20,176 nucleotides of DNA, taken from assembly GCA_019649035.1 (NCBI GenBank), contig BMAT01008679.1, forward strand, positions 133,634 through 153,809, in the 5' to 3' direction. Both the position numbers and the translations under genes were made by a program. Source of the DNA: Elysia marginata (Eukaryota > Mollusca > Gastropoda > Plakobranchidae). Of the stretch, positions 1 through 8,926 are shown one piece after another. The number at the start of each line of letters is the position of its first letter. The first letter of the stretch is position 1. The notes beneath the pieces were generated by a model that worked only from the letters and a program-made list of their open reading frames with translations, had not been told where the DNA came from and made no database searches.

Positions 1-1
1 T

Positions 2-60
2 GTAAAACCTTTGGACGTGAATTTTTAAACGCCATTTAAGAAGAAATATTCATTGGCTCT
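2..60 (+). repeat. Dispersed 59-bp direct repeat, copy A
   Basis: Positions 2-60 and 1002-1060 match without gaps at about 53 of 59 positions. They share the core ggacgtgaatttttaaacg and the end attggctct. Copy A lies in the intron upstream of exon 361 with no exon after it. It may continue past the window edge. Confidence 0.8.
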
Positions 61-360
61 TGTGTGTATCATATAGTGATGTTTTAGGTAAATATTTGCA
101 TTGCTTTTAGTCCACAACTTTAAAATGTGCATTTATGTTCCTTAGGCCTTTTTATTTGATTAGCTTCTTCATATTAAAGTCTCCTCTGTTTGTAGAGGCT
201 ATAACGTATAAGAAATCATAAAGTAACTTCTAAAATGTGCTCACTATTAAGTATTTTAAAAGATATTGAATAAATGATAAATGAAATTCACACACTATCA
301 CAAAATGTATTGAGTAAAAGATGAAAAGAAAATGTTCTCTCCTATAACTTTAATTTCTAG

Positions 361-424
361 AGATGGGGCTAAGAGTGTCCAAATGAACCTCACGTCTGGG
401 AACTTTGACCTCTGTAACATTGAG
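361..424 (+). CDS. NEK1: NEK1 exon (first in window)
   Basis: The acceptor is a T-rich tract ending in ttctag at 360 and the donor is a consensus gtaagt at 425. The exon enters with one base of a split codon, then reads DGAKSVQMNLTSGNFDLCNIE, and leaves in phase 0. The stretch sits just before the conserved LRTCSxPDL block, as in vertebrate NEK1. Confidence 0.75.
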
Positions 425-3400
425 GTAAGTGTTTTGTGATTTATTCTCACCCTTTTTTTTTTTTCTTTCGAATTTTGCTTTTTTCAAATTTGCTACTCTA
501 AAAGCATTTCTCATCATATACTCATATTAAGTGCTTCTTCAGCAAAGAAAATTTTTTATTCTATTAGGCTTGTAATTTTTTTTTCCTTTTCACTTCAGCT
601 TCTCCGCACATGCTCAGAACCAGATCTTTCAAGCCTGTTCAGCACACAGAAAGCTGAGCAAGGCGTGGACGGCAGCAACAAAGACTCTGATTTTATCAAA
701 CCTGGCACGCTTAAGGCAGCTACACTGAAACGTCACAAGAGCCTAGACCTAGATGCTGTAACAGAGGTCTGAAAAATACTCAAACAGTAGCTTATTAGGT
801 TTTAGAAAAGGAAATAAATAAAAAATTGGATGATATTATAAGAATGCGTATAATTTTCAATTGCTTTCATTTTAAGTTTTCATAAATGGAACACATACAT
901 TGATAATTTAGTGACATATTTTTTCTCCACCACACATTTGTAGCATGTATGGTGAAATGATGATATTTAACACAAGCCAGCTTGAATTTTTTTTTTTTTT
1001 GGTAAAACCTATGGACGTGAATTTTTAAACGCTTTTTAAGAGGAAATAGTTATTGGCTCTTTTTTCACTCACAGGATGGTGGAAATGAAAACGACGAAGA
1101 GGATGACTTTTCAGAAGAAGATCTTCCTATTGTGGATGAGTGAGTCTGTTAAGAAGATTAAGCAACATTCAAAGTATCTTGCTAAAGGGAAATAAATGCT
1201 AATAGTTTTTTGTTTATTTTTGGGGTTTGTTTGTTTTTTTAATTTGCTATAGATTCGAAACATGAATCTTGTAATGCCTGAAAAAAGCATCTCAATATTT
1301 TTTTTATCATAAACGCTTTGACAAGATTATGATTATCAAAGTGAGTAACAAAAGGAAAGCAAATAAATGTTAAAGTAAACAAGTAAGTTTTCAAAATTCT
1401 AGTAAGCCAGTGGTTCTCTGAAAGAGAAGACTTAGATAGCTGGAACAAAAAAAAGGATCCCTGAATAAATGCCTTGTGTAGGAATAGTGCAGGAAAAAGG
1501 ACAAAGAGAAAGACCAAGTGTACGATCAAAGACAGTATATCCATTTGAGTTTCTTGAGAGCAGTGCAAAATGACGTTTAACTTCAACAAGAGTTGTGAAA
1601 AGCTGTTTATTAGAATTCATAATACACTTGAAACACTGAAAGAGAACAATTTGTGCCATAGGTTTTAGCTTTTCATTACTCAAAAAAAAAAAATCTTTTT
1701 TTTTTGTAAATAACAATTGTCTTTATACATAAAGAAAAAAATAATCACTAATTTTTTTTTAATCTTTCCTTTTTTAAACTTTATTGAAATTGAAATCTTT
1801 ATTTATTCCAAGGAACATGGATATCTGTCTTGGTCGTGTTTCATAACACAAAAATAAAATAACATAAAAATATAAAATAGATTTAGATATGTTATAGTAT
1901 ACAATTATCTCAGTCATTCCACAACATTCGATCTTCCTCTATCACCCTGAATATCACAGTCACGACATAGAAGAATGTCTAGTGAGGTCATCACCGAAGT
2001 TGATGTACCGTAATAATAATATTGAGTAAAGCATGTTGGCTAGTGTTAAAAATTTGTATACAGAAAGTCAAATGAATTACATGTATGATGTTTATAAATT
2101 TATAAAAGGTATTATACTATCACATTGGGGCATTATATAAGTATTTTTAATGTATAAGGCATAGGACATTAAAAATTTGAGTGGACAAAATTTAGGAATC
2201 AATGTACAAGTATGAATAGTAATAACAATAAAATCGTGTGAGAAATAGAAGGACTGTCATAGCAATTTATGGTCTATTGAAGTTTCCTAATGGATGTGGG
2301 GATAAATGATTTTCCATATCTCTCAGTTCTTGGTTTTTTACATAAAAGGCGCTGTGATCTTTGGGATCTTTCATACTCAGGATTCAATGGATGAGATTGG
2401 TCTTGCATTATTTTCAGGCTCTTTTTGGTCACATTTAAAGTATAGAGCTCATTGAAGGATGGCAAACTACATTGTGTTATCTTTGTTGCTTTTTTAATTA
2501 TTTTGTCCAATTTTTTCTTGTCTTGCATATTTATACTTCCTCCCCAAACTGTTATTCCAAATGTCAGTATACTCTGAATAGTGGCAGTATAAAATATTTT
2601 TAATAACTCGCATCTCATCTGAAATGATCTCAACTTTCGTAAAAAGTACAAAAGTTGATTGGCGCGTTTGTACAATGCATCCACGTGGGATTTCCAGTTA
2701 ATTTTGCCATCTATCAGTATTCGTAAATATTTATAAACATCAGTTATTTTGACGTTTTGGTTATTGATGTGTAAGGGTGGAATTTTGTCACATTTTCTCC
2801 TAAAGTCTACAATCAGTTCTTTCGTTTTTGTTACATTCACTGTAAGAAAATTGTCTCCACACCAGCTGACAAACCTGTTTTCATAGGCGGACTCATCATT
2901 ATATATAAATCCTTGAATTACTGAATCATCTGCAAATTTAATCAAGTTAAGATTGGGAGAGGATGTTCTAAGGTCATTGGTGTATATGGTGTAAAGGACG
3001 GGAGACAAAACACAACCCTGAGGTGCACCAGTGTTGGTGATTATGGTTTTAGACATATTATTATTTAGACAAACATATTGCAATCTACCAGTAAGAAAGT
3101 CAAGAATCCAGTAGGCCAACTGAGGAGAAACATTGAGAGAAAGCAGTTTTTCAATCATTAAATGCGGTTGAATGTTATTAAGTGCACTGGAGAAATCAAT
3201 AAATAGTGCCCTGGCATATGTCCTAGGGGTTTCCAGATGTTTTAGAAGGTCGTTAATAAATATCAAAACTGCGTCTTCTACACTTCTATCGGCTTTGTAA
3301 GCAAACTGAAAAGGATCTAGCAATGGTCCACTTGGCGCAAAAGTTTACGAAGCATTATTTTTTCAAAGCATTTAAAAACTATAGGGGTCAATGCAATTGG

Positions 3401-6400
3401 TCTTAAGTCATTCATAGAGGATATGGAAGATTTTTTGGGTATTGGAACAATGCTTGCTGTCTTCCATAAAGTTGGTATTGTGTAAGTATCAACTGAAAGA
3501 TTAAAAATGTAAGTAAATATGGTGACGAGTTGATGGGCACAGGTCTTAAGGGTTTTACCATTTATGTTATCTGGACCACAGGATTTATTTACATTGATGT
3601 TAAGCAAACTTTTCTTCACTTCATCCTCACTTATTCTAAGTTCTGTCATTTCTTCAGAGATTTGTTCTTTTAGGTTGCCTCTTAAGATATTATGTTCTTC
3701 CTTAAAATCATAATAATCAAATCTCGCATAGAACTCATTCAGATCATTCACATATTCCCTCTCATTTTCCACATTAATGCTTGTTTTAACAGATTCGTAG
3801 CCTGTCATTTTTTTCATCCCTTCCCAAGTTTATTTGGAGTTGCCCGATTCAAAATACGATTCCATTCTTTCTTTGTACTTCTGTTTACATTCTTTGATCT
3901 TACTTTTAGTTTCCCAGTTGAATTTTTTAAATACTTCTTTGTCATTTTGTTTGAATTTATTGTTTTTGTTGATAATTACCTCCTTTAATTCTCTGGTAAC
4001 CCATGGCTTACTATTTGGGTAAACTTTAATGGTCTCCTCACAGTGATGACGAAGATGAGGAGGATGATGATGAGAATGAAGGTGGTGATGATCCTAACGA
4101 TGATGGTGGTGACGACGATGAAGATATGAAGAGTATGATTTCAACCATGCAAAGCATTCTAGTGGAAGACGAAGATGAACCTGTTGAAGGTAAGACTTAT
4201 TTGGACTGGTTGCAAGACATGATGATGTTACAATGTTTACATCTTAGGGTAGAACCTCACCAGTGTTTATCGGGACTGGCAGTTAGACAGTGAAATCCAG
4301 TCATGTTAGGATTTTTGGCCTGCACCACAGCAGTTATCACATCTGACCATTGGTCCCGACTCTGGTGTGGCTATAGCTTCTGAAATTGGATCTATCATAA
4401 TTTTGAAGAGAAAGTTCTAAATTTTTGTATGTTAAGTGATAAGAAAAAGATAGAAGAAGTACATTTCAAAAACTAGTTATTTTTTTCTCATTTAAACTTT
4501 TAATGTCCGACTCATTAGGTATCATAGTGAGACATTTGGTTTAAGATTTCTGTGTCTGTTTATTTACATACAACATGGTACATAGCCATATACCTGTTAG
4601 ATGTATATTATTGCTTTATTTCAACTGTTTGCAGTTGCTTTTGGTAATTTTTTTTCTGTCAATCCTAACAAAAGGTTTTCTTTCACTCTTCTTTAGACAC
4701 TGTGAAAAGAAAGGCAAAAGTGAGTTTTCAAACAGAAGAAGGTGATGGCAGCAAAAATAAAGCCAGTGAAGAGAGCAAATTGGGGACGAAAAAGAAATGG
4801 AAAGCTAAAAAACCTGCAACACCAGCATTAAAAGTTGGGGATGATGGAGACAAGGCTGATTTCGAGGATGAAGAAGAATTTGGAGCACAAGGGGAAGACT
4901 GTGGTGATGAAGGTGATGATGAGAATGAAGATGAGGAGGATGAGGATGCAGCAAGAGAGAAATTGGAGCTGGAAGCTGCATTGGATTTGGAAGATGGTAT
5001 TTTGTTGTTTCCTTATTCTGTTTTGCTTTTCGCTTTCAATGCTGTAACATAATGAAAAATTATGACAAACCACAGCCAAAATGGATAAAGAAAGAAGATT
5101 AAGCTTTAAAAAAAAGCACCCATGCATTTTCCCTTCATCTCTTTTTTAATTTTTTTGTATTCTTTTAATATTTTTCAATTCAATTCAATTCAAGTTTACT
5201 TGATCAATACAAGGTTACATTAGAACATGTATTAATAATAAGCAATGCTCAGTAATGAAGAGTACTTGATTTCCTTAGGGACATCTAATATCAGTGATAA
5301 TACTGGATTTTAGCTTCTTTTTCATGAGGTGGCTATAGATCATATGAGACTGAAATTTTATTTAAAATTTATTTCTTTACCTTTATTTAATTCTTAAACT
5401 TCCTTATTTTTCTATGTCTTTACATTCATTCATTCATTTGTTTATTTCACTCTTATGTCTCTTGAGTTGCACAAACATTGAATACATTATTATTCAAACA
5501 ACAAAAAAAAGCCCAAAGTAAAGTTAAAGAATTTAATTTAAATAAACTTGTTTTACTTTTTGCTGAATAATCTCTGTTGTCAAATTTTAATTTGAAAAAA
5601 AAAAAACAAAAGAAAATTACTGGAGAAATAGAAGTTATAATATTGCACACTCAGATGAATGAAGACCTTGCTAGTCCACTTGCATCTGATATGCCCAGGA
5701 TATGACTTTTCAGACTTTGATAGTGATGATGAGACAACGTTTGGAGATGATGATGACGATGGTGGTGGTAATGGAGCCACAAAAGACTTTGATCGATTTG
5801 GGCGTCTAGAAGAGATGCGCATGCAACTAGAGGAACAGTTGGGAGTAGAAAAGTTAGTCGAGGTTTACCAAGCCATCCAGGTAACTATTTTGTCATTCCA
5901 ATCTAAATTGGGAGTAAGGAAAGGAGCTTTTTTATGGATGGAAATATTGATAGGCACTGCAGTTCTTACTCATGGCTCATTCATGAATGTTTTTTTTTTT
6001 GGTGTTTGATCAGAGGATGCAAAGATATTCAAAACATGAAAAGATTTTCAAAAGATGAAATATAGAAGCACTTTGACAGAGCTGCCAACCAGTACCAATT
6101 TCAGTATTTTAGTACAGAGATAGCTACAAAAATTTGGAGTACTGATGTAAAACCTAAAGTACTAAAATTGGCTGTTTTGGGAAATTCCTTTGATTAGTGA
6201 AATGGGAGGGAAACTATGAAGTATAGGCCTTTAATACGAGCAGATAACTTACAAAATGCACCAGGTTGTCTGTTTTTCTCCAAATTTATATGAGTTTGTA
6301 TCTGTTAAAATATCTCATACTTTCTTTAAAAACTATTTGTTGAAAGCTGAGACAATTCATATACTATTTAAGGAATTAGCATCTCTAGCTTTTAACCTCA

Positions 6401-7842
6401 TACAGGTTTCTTCTATACATCTTTTTATCTTTGTTGGATTATATTTTTGCTGTTAGTACTGAAATGCTTTCGAAAATGAAAAGAGGTTTCAAATTACTGG
6501 AGTCAGGTGATTAGGGGTTGACAGTTCTGCTATGAAATAATAAGTACAGCATTTGAAACAAAATTTGAATTAAAGTTGAAAGTGAATGGTTGGATCACAA
6601 CAAAGGCTTGGAATTATGTGCTTCTGTTAGCAAAATATTATAACTCATTGCTTATTTGAGGTTTTACCATTGTGTTAAAAGTAACTTCAGTGAACACAAA
6701 TTTTTGTCTTTTATAGTTGATTTAGAAAAGAAGAATACAAACGTTTTTTTTAATCCATATGTCTTGCTACCAGTCCAAATGAGTTTTAAGTTGAAATTTG
6801 AAGGTAGTCAGATATTGGTATCACAGAAAAGATTATTTTCTCTACTTTCAAATACAACAAGCAGAAAAGCTCTATCATGCTTCTGTATGAAGTTAGAAAG
6901 GGGAGAAAACAGCATTTAAATTTAGACGACTATAAAGGTATTGAGGCCTTAGCAGTCATACCAACTAAAATTAAACACCTAAAAAATGAAATTTGAACAT
7001 CAATTAGGTGGGAAAACTGTTTAGAAATGGTTTAAGCGTCAATATCTAACATAAAAAATTTTGACTTCTGAACACCCACTAAACTTTAAAAGCCTATATC
7101 TCCAAACTAAGCCTTTTGACTTACGACACATTTGAACAGAATGAGAGATATGTTTGTCTACCCCTCTTAATTTAAAATCAGTAGCTATTCTCATTGTAGG
7201 CATAAGTATCTTTTTTGTATTTGTTTCAGCAACTTCAAGAAGACGACGATGGAAATATGGAAGACGGGGCAAAAGTGGCTCTTCAGTTACTAGGCCCATC
7301 CAAGCAACATTTGTTTCCTAAAATTTTCCAGTTGGTCATGTCAGACTCGGTCTTCCAAGAAGGTTAGCCAACCATTTTTAGGGTTTTTATCGTGAGTGTT
7401 TTTATGTAGAATAAAAATAAAGAATGGAATATTGTATAATAATAATGATGATTATGCATAATGTTGTGATAAAGCTGATGGTAGCAGCAATGACTGTGAT
7501 AATGACGCTGACCCTGGACATGTTGAAAAAAAAATAGATGGAAATAGCTTGGTATTGAGTTTGATTGTGATGACAGAGATGTCTTTTTAAGATGACGGTG
7601 AAGGTGAATTATGAATTATGATATAGTTTACAACTTCTTTATCTTTAAATGACAGTCCTAAAATTTGCATTTCCTCTTTTGATGGGCAAAATTCTAATAT
7701 TGGTTTTTGCGGGCTTTTTTTAATACTATAGTCAGAATGCAATAACAATGTCTCAGTGGTTTTAGCTCACATTTTTTTGTATTTATTTTCTCAAGTTGAA
7801 CTTACAAATTTTATGCTGCTTCTATTTACAGACAATTCTTAA
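361..7842 (+). CDS. NEK1: NEK1-type NIMA-related serine/threonine kinase, C-terminal part (8 exons, 5' end outside window)
   Basis: Proposed coding exons are 361-424, 599-766, 1075-1139, 4044-4189, 4697-4996, 5699-5880, 7230-7362 and 7832-7842. All join in phase and give about 355 residues ending in TAA. Recognition rests on three C-terminal blocks shared with vertebrate NEK1: LLRTCSEPDLSSLF, FGRLEEMRMQLEEQLGVEKL followed by VEVYQAIQ, and KQHLFPKIFQLVMSD. NEK1 is a centrosome and basal-body kinase involved in cilium formation and DNA-damage signalling. The kinase domain and coiled coil must lie upstream. From LLRTCSEPDL to the stop there are about 334 residues, against roughly 210 in human NEK1 as I remember it. 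The surplus is mainly acidic low-complexity sequence in exons 4044-4189 and 4697-4996. Family assignment is firm; exact exon edges are less so, notably at 5699 and at the C-terminus. Confidence 0.88.
599..766 (+). CDS. NEK1: NEK1 exon with the LLRTCSEPDL block
   Basis: The acceptor is ttttcacttcag ending at 598. The exon is exactly 56 codons, phase 0 to 0. It opens with LLRTCSEPDLSSLFSTQ, close to the LLRTCSLPDLS block of vertebrate NEK1. It ends with a basic RHKSLDLDAVTE tail. The donor is gtctga at 767, weaker than its neighbours. Reading on in frame reaches a stop four bases after the exon, so splicing is required. Confidence 0.85.
767..1074 (+). other. Intron with one copy of a 59-bp repeat
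   Basis: This 308-base AT-rich intron shows no coding potential. It has a poly-T run just before 1001 and then a segment at 1002-1060 that repeats window positions 2-60. The acceptor ttcactcacag ends at 1074. Confidence 0.6.
1002..1060 (+). repeat. Dispersed 59-bp direct repeat, copy B
   Basis: This partner of the repeat at 2-60 lies exactly 1000 bases downstream. It ends 14 bases before the exon starting at 1075, so it covers the place where the branch point of this intron should lie. A run of about 14 T residues precedes it. Confidence 0.8.
1075..1139 (+). CDS. NEK1: NEK1 acidic exon
   Basis: The exon has 21 codons plus two bases. It reads DGGNENDEEDDFSEEDLPIV and then D, with a GA that joins the T of the next exon. 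The donor gtgagt begins at 1140. It enters in phase 0 and leaves in phase 2, which matches the next acceptor at 4044. Confidence 0.78.
1750..4030 (-). mobile_element. 5'-truncated non-LTR retrotransposon (jockey/CR1-like), antisense in a NEK1 intron
   Basis: The minus strand reads from near 4030 down to a T-rich stretch at about 1751-1760, which would be the element's poly-A-like tail. Minus-strand AATAAA motifs lie nearby at about 1782 and 1800. The recognisable part is the end of ORF2: a linker containing YPNSKPWVTRELK, then the reverse transcriptase, then a C-terminal domain ending at 2274. The 2273-1750 stretch would be its 3' UTR. The endonuclease and ORF1 are absent, as is usual for 5'-truncated LINE copies. 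No target-site duplication was found, so both ends are approximate. The clade within the jockey/CR1/Rex group cannot be set by eye. Confidence 0.85.
2274..4030 (-). pseudogene. Reverse transcriptase ORF of the retrotransposon, broken by one stop and one frameshift
   Basis: From 4030 downwards one frame reads YPNSKPWVTRELK and basic linker sequence to an in-frame TAA at 3832-3830. The same frame resumes with TWEGMKKMTGYES and runs through NKSCGPDNI, VPIPKK and LRPIALTPIVFKCFEKI to a TAG at 3319-3317. The rest continues in another frame from about 3323: LLDPFQFAYKADRSVEDAV, then LFIDFSSA with the first catalytic Asp, GAPQGCVLSP, and LIKFADD with the catalytic Asp pair. It ends at 2274 after a SHPLNPEYE region. 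A one-base change near 3320-3330 explains the frame switch. The catalytic residues survive, so the decay is modest, but no functional protein is expected. Confidence 0.88.
4044..4189 (+). CDS. NEK1: NEK1 exon, acidic run followed by helical block
   Basis: The acceptor ctcctcacag ends at 4043 and the donor gtaaga starts at 4190; phase 2 to 1. The first two thirds are almost only Asp and Glu with a few Gly and Asn, coded by GAY/GAR repeats. The end, DMKSMISTMQSILVEDED, matches the DLQELQASMEQLL block of vertebrate NEK1 in position and pattern. The broken retrotransposon lies directly upstream, so the acceptor context is unusual. Confidence 0.82.
4190..4696 (+). other. Intron, nothing recognised
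   Basis: This 507-base AT-rich intron is bounded by gtaaga and ttctttag. No open frame, RNA gene or clear repeat was seen. Confidence 0.6.
4697..4996 (+). CDS. NEK1: NEK1 exon, mixed basic and acidic low-complexity region
   Basis: The exon is 300 bases, phase 1 to 1. A lysine-rich first half (KKKWKAKKPATPALKVG) resembles a nuclear localisation type cluster. It is followed by an acidic half ending EKLELEAALDLED. The donor is gtattt at 4997. The open frame runs to 5052 only because the first stop in the intron lies there. Low-complexity composition gives no clear vertebrate counterpart, so it looks like lineage-specific expansion between conserved blocks. Confidence 0.75.
4997..5698 (+). other. 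Intron with TTCAA microsatellite
   Basis: This intron of about 700 bases contains four perfect TTCAA units at 5174-5193, followed by caagtttacttgatc. Nothing coding was seen. Confidence 0.6.
5174..5193. repeat. (TTCAA)4 microsatellite
   Basis: Four uninterrupted copies of the pentamer. Such short arrays sometimes mark the end of an old mobile element, but none was recognised here. Confidence 0.85.
5699..5880 (+). CDS. NEK1: NEK1 exon with the conserved LEEMRMQLEEQLG block
   Basis: Phase 1 to 0. It starts after atgcccag (5698), or 15 bases later after tgacttttcag (5713); both keep the frame. The first choice adds GYDFS. The middle is acidic (DSDDE, GDDDDD). The end, FGRLEEMRMQLEEQLGVEKL then VEVYQAIQ, is the strongest NEK1 signature in the window. 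The donor gtaact starts at 5881. Confidence 0.87.
5881..7229 (+). other. Longest NEK1 intron without LINE sequence; holds a possible small inverted-repeat element
   Basis: These 1349 bases have no convincing coding frame. A candidate foldback or MITE-like unit lies at 6077-6529. Two loosely similar segments near 7036-7075 and 7088-7128 share a ttttgactt core. The acceptor ttgtttcag ends at 7229. Confidence 0.5.
6077..6529. repeat. Possible MITE-like element with imperfect terminal inverted repeats
   Basis: cagagctgccaacc at 6077-6090 and ggttgacagttctg at 6516-6529 are inverted repeats matching at 12 of 14 positions. Just inside the left end is a second foldback (6095-6110 against 6156-6171, 14 of 16). 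No target-site duplication was identified and the family is unknown to me. Confidence 0.35.
7230..7362 (+). CDS. NEK1: NEK1 exon, conserved C-terminal block
   Basis: The acceptor ttgtttcag ends at 7229. The exon reads QLQEDDDGNMEDGAKVAL and then LLGPSKQHLFPKIFQLVMSD to SVFQE. It aligns with the vertebrate ending in acidic IHEDEDENIE, HQHLYAKILHLVMAD and YQEDN. The donor used here is gttagc at 7363. If it is not used, the frame reads on to Gly and TAG at 7365-7367. Confidence 0.85.
7410..7421 (+). terminator. Twin AATAAA, possible early poly(A) signal of NEK1
   Basis: Two adjoining AATAAA hexamers at 7410-7415 and 7416-7421 lie about 45 bases after the in-frame TAG at 7365-7367. They could serve a transcript that does not splice at 7363. 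Confidence 0.35.
7832..7842 (+). CDS. NEK1: NEK1 terminal micro-coding exon ending QEDNS-stop
   Basis: After an excellent acceptor (tgcttctatttacag, ending 7831) the sequence acaattcttaa completes the split codon. It gives D-N-S-stop, so the protein would end QEDNS. Vertebrate NEK1 ends YQEDNDE. Phase and residues both agree, which is unlikely by chance for such a short exon. The weak upstream donor keeps this from being certain. Confidence 0.62.
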
Positions 7843-7957
7843 CTGCGATTCGGAAAACACCAGTGACAATCTTGTTTGGAATCTCCACTGCTGTAATACA
7901 TTCCTTATTTACTTGTGATACGAGAAACCATCCAATAATTAACTGTTTGTTTTTCTC

Positions 7958-7976
7958 TGTGTGTGTGTGTGTGTGT
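7958..7976. repeat. (TG)n dinucleotide microsatellite
   Basis: About nine and a half uninterrupted TG units, in the presumed NEK1 3' UTR. Confidence 0.9.
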
Positions 7977-8101
7977 CTAAATATTTGTCTTCAATTGGGC
8001 ATTTTCGGATTCAGTCAAACAAGTAGTCCAACTACCCTTACAAAACCTGATCTCATACAAAACTTAACTTGTAAGAGTCTGAAGACAAATGTGTTCTTAA
8101 T

Positions 8102-8107
8102 AATAAA
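8102..8107 (+). terminator. Candidate NEK1 poly(A) signal
   Basis: This is the first AATAAA after the TAA at 7840-7842, about 260 bases downstream. A T-rich stretch and a GT-containing segment follow within 30 bases, as expected for a cleavage site. Confidence 0.45.
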
Positions 8108-8892
8108 TACAATTTTTTTTTACACTTACAGTGTTCAAACTGCATATTGAATTGTCGAGTGAGAGTATATTTGTTTGCTGCACATATTTTTTTCTTGTTT
8201 TATTTTTTTTTTACTAATGCAATTGCAAGATAAGTATGCCATAATATTTGTTTCTGGTTTATGTTTATTTTCAAGAATACCTCAAAGTTAAAAAAGATAG
8301 AGAAATTATTGTTATATACAATTATCTCTCAACATTAGAGGTTTCATTTTCTAATTAATGCCTTGATAAATTTGTATACCGTGAGGGTTTAGAACCATGG
8401 CCACTTTAATTTATACCCAGTTACGCTCATCTGCCTGAACATCTTAAATTATGATATGCTTTAAGGCAATGTTCAGTTTCCAAATCGCAAGAATCATCGA
8501 ACAGGCTTACTTTTGAGTTAATCACAATGAATCTATATCTTTAAACGCCGGTTCAAGCTTTCCCTTCTCTTTGGTTCACATTGGGATTCTGTTTGCCCGC
8601 TGGCTTTAAGAATCTCTCATGTAAATTGATTGTCCTATCTAAATCTTCTAGAGTATTAGTCATAGCAAAGTAGATGAATTTTTCTTTAAACAATCAACCA
8701 CTCTCTAGTACTTGAGGGTGTCTGGGAACAGAACTGTTCTTTTCATAATCTACCTCTCATACATGAAATACATACAGCTGTTTGCACTTAAAATCGCCAC
8801 CCTCAATGGAAACTCAACCCTGTTTGGAGACTTATTTTGTATTCCTTTTTGTTTTGCTTTTTTTTTGTGATGAGGTTTAACTCTTGCTTTAA

Positions 8893-8926
8893 GTCAACAC
8901 ATTTTGTTTGGTTCAAAAGTGTTGAC
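8893..8926. other. Strong short stem-loop
   Basis: Positions 8893-8900 (gtcaacac) pair perfectly with 8919-8926 (gtgttgac). After a one-base bulge at 8901, 8902-8906 pair with 8914-8918, leaving a seven-base loop. That is 13 base pairs in 34 bases. If NEK1 transcription extends here it would be a 3' UTR structure. It is too short for a typical pre-miRNA. Confidence 0.6.

Noticed and set aside
1239-1716. Overlapping hydrophobic minus-strand frames of 94-116 codons
   Set aside because: They translate T-rich intron sequence; no family resemblance and no upstream or downstream gene structure.
7036-7128. Two similar segments sharing a ttttgactt core, a possible old tandem duplication
   Set aside because: Similarity is patchy and needs gaps; not convincing without an alignment score.
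7440-7620. GAT/GAC-rich stretch resembling the acidic coding repeats of NEK1
   Set aside because: Stops interrupt all frames and splice phases do not fit; it lies between the penultimate and last NEK1 exons.
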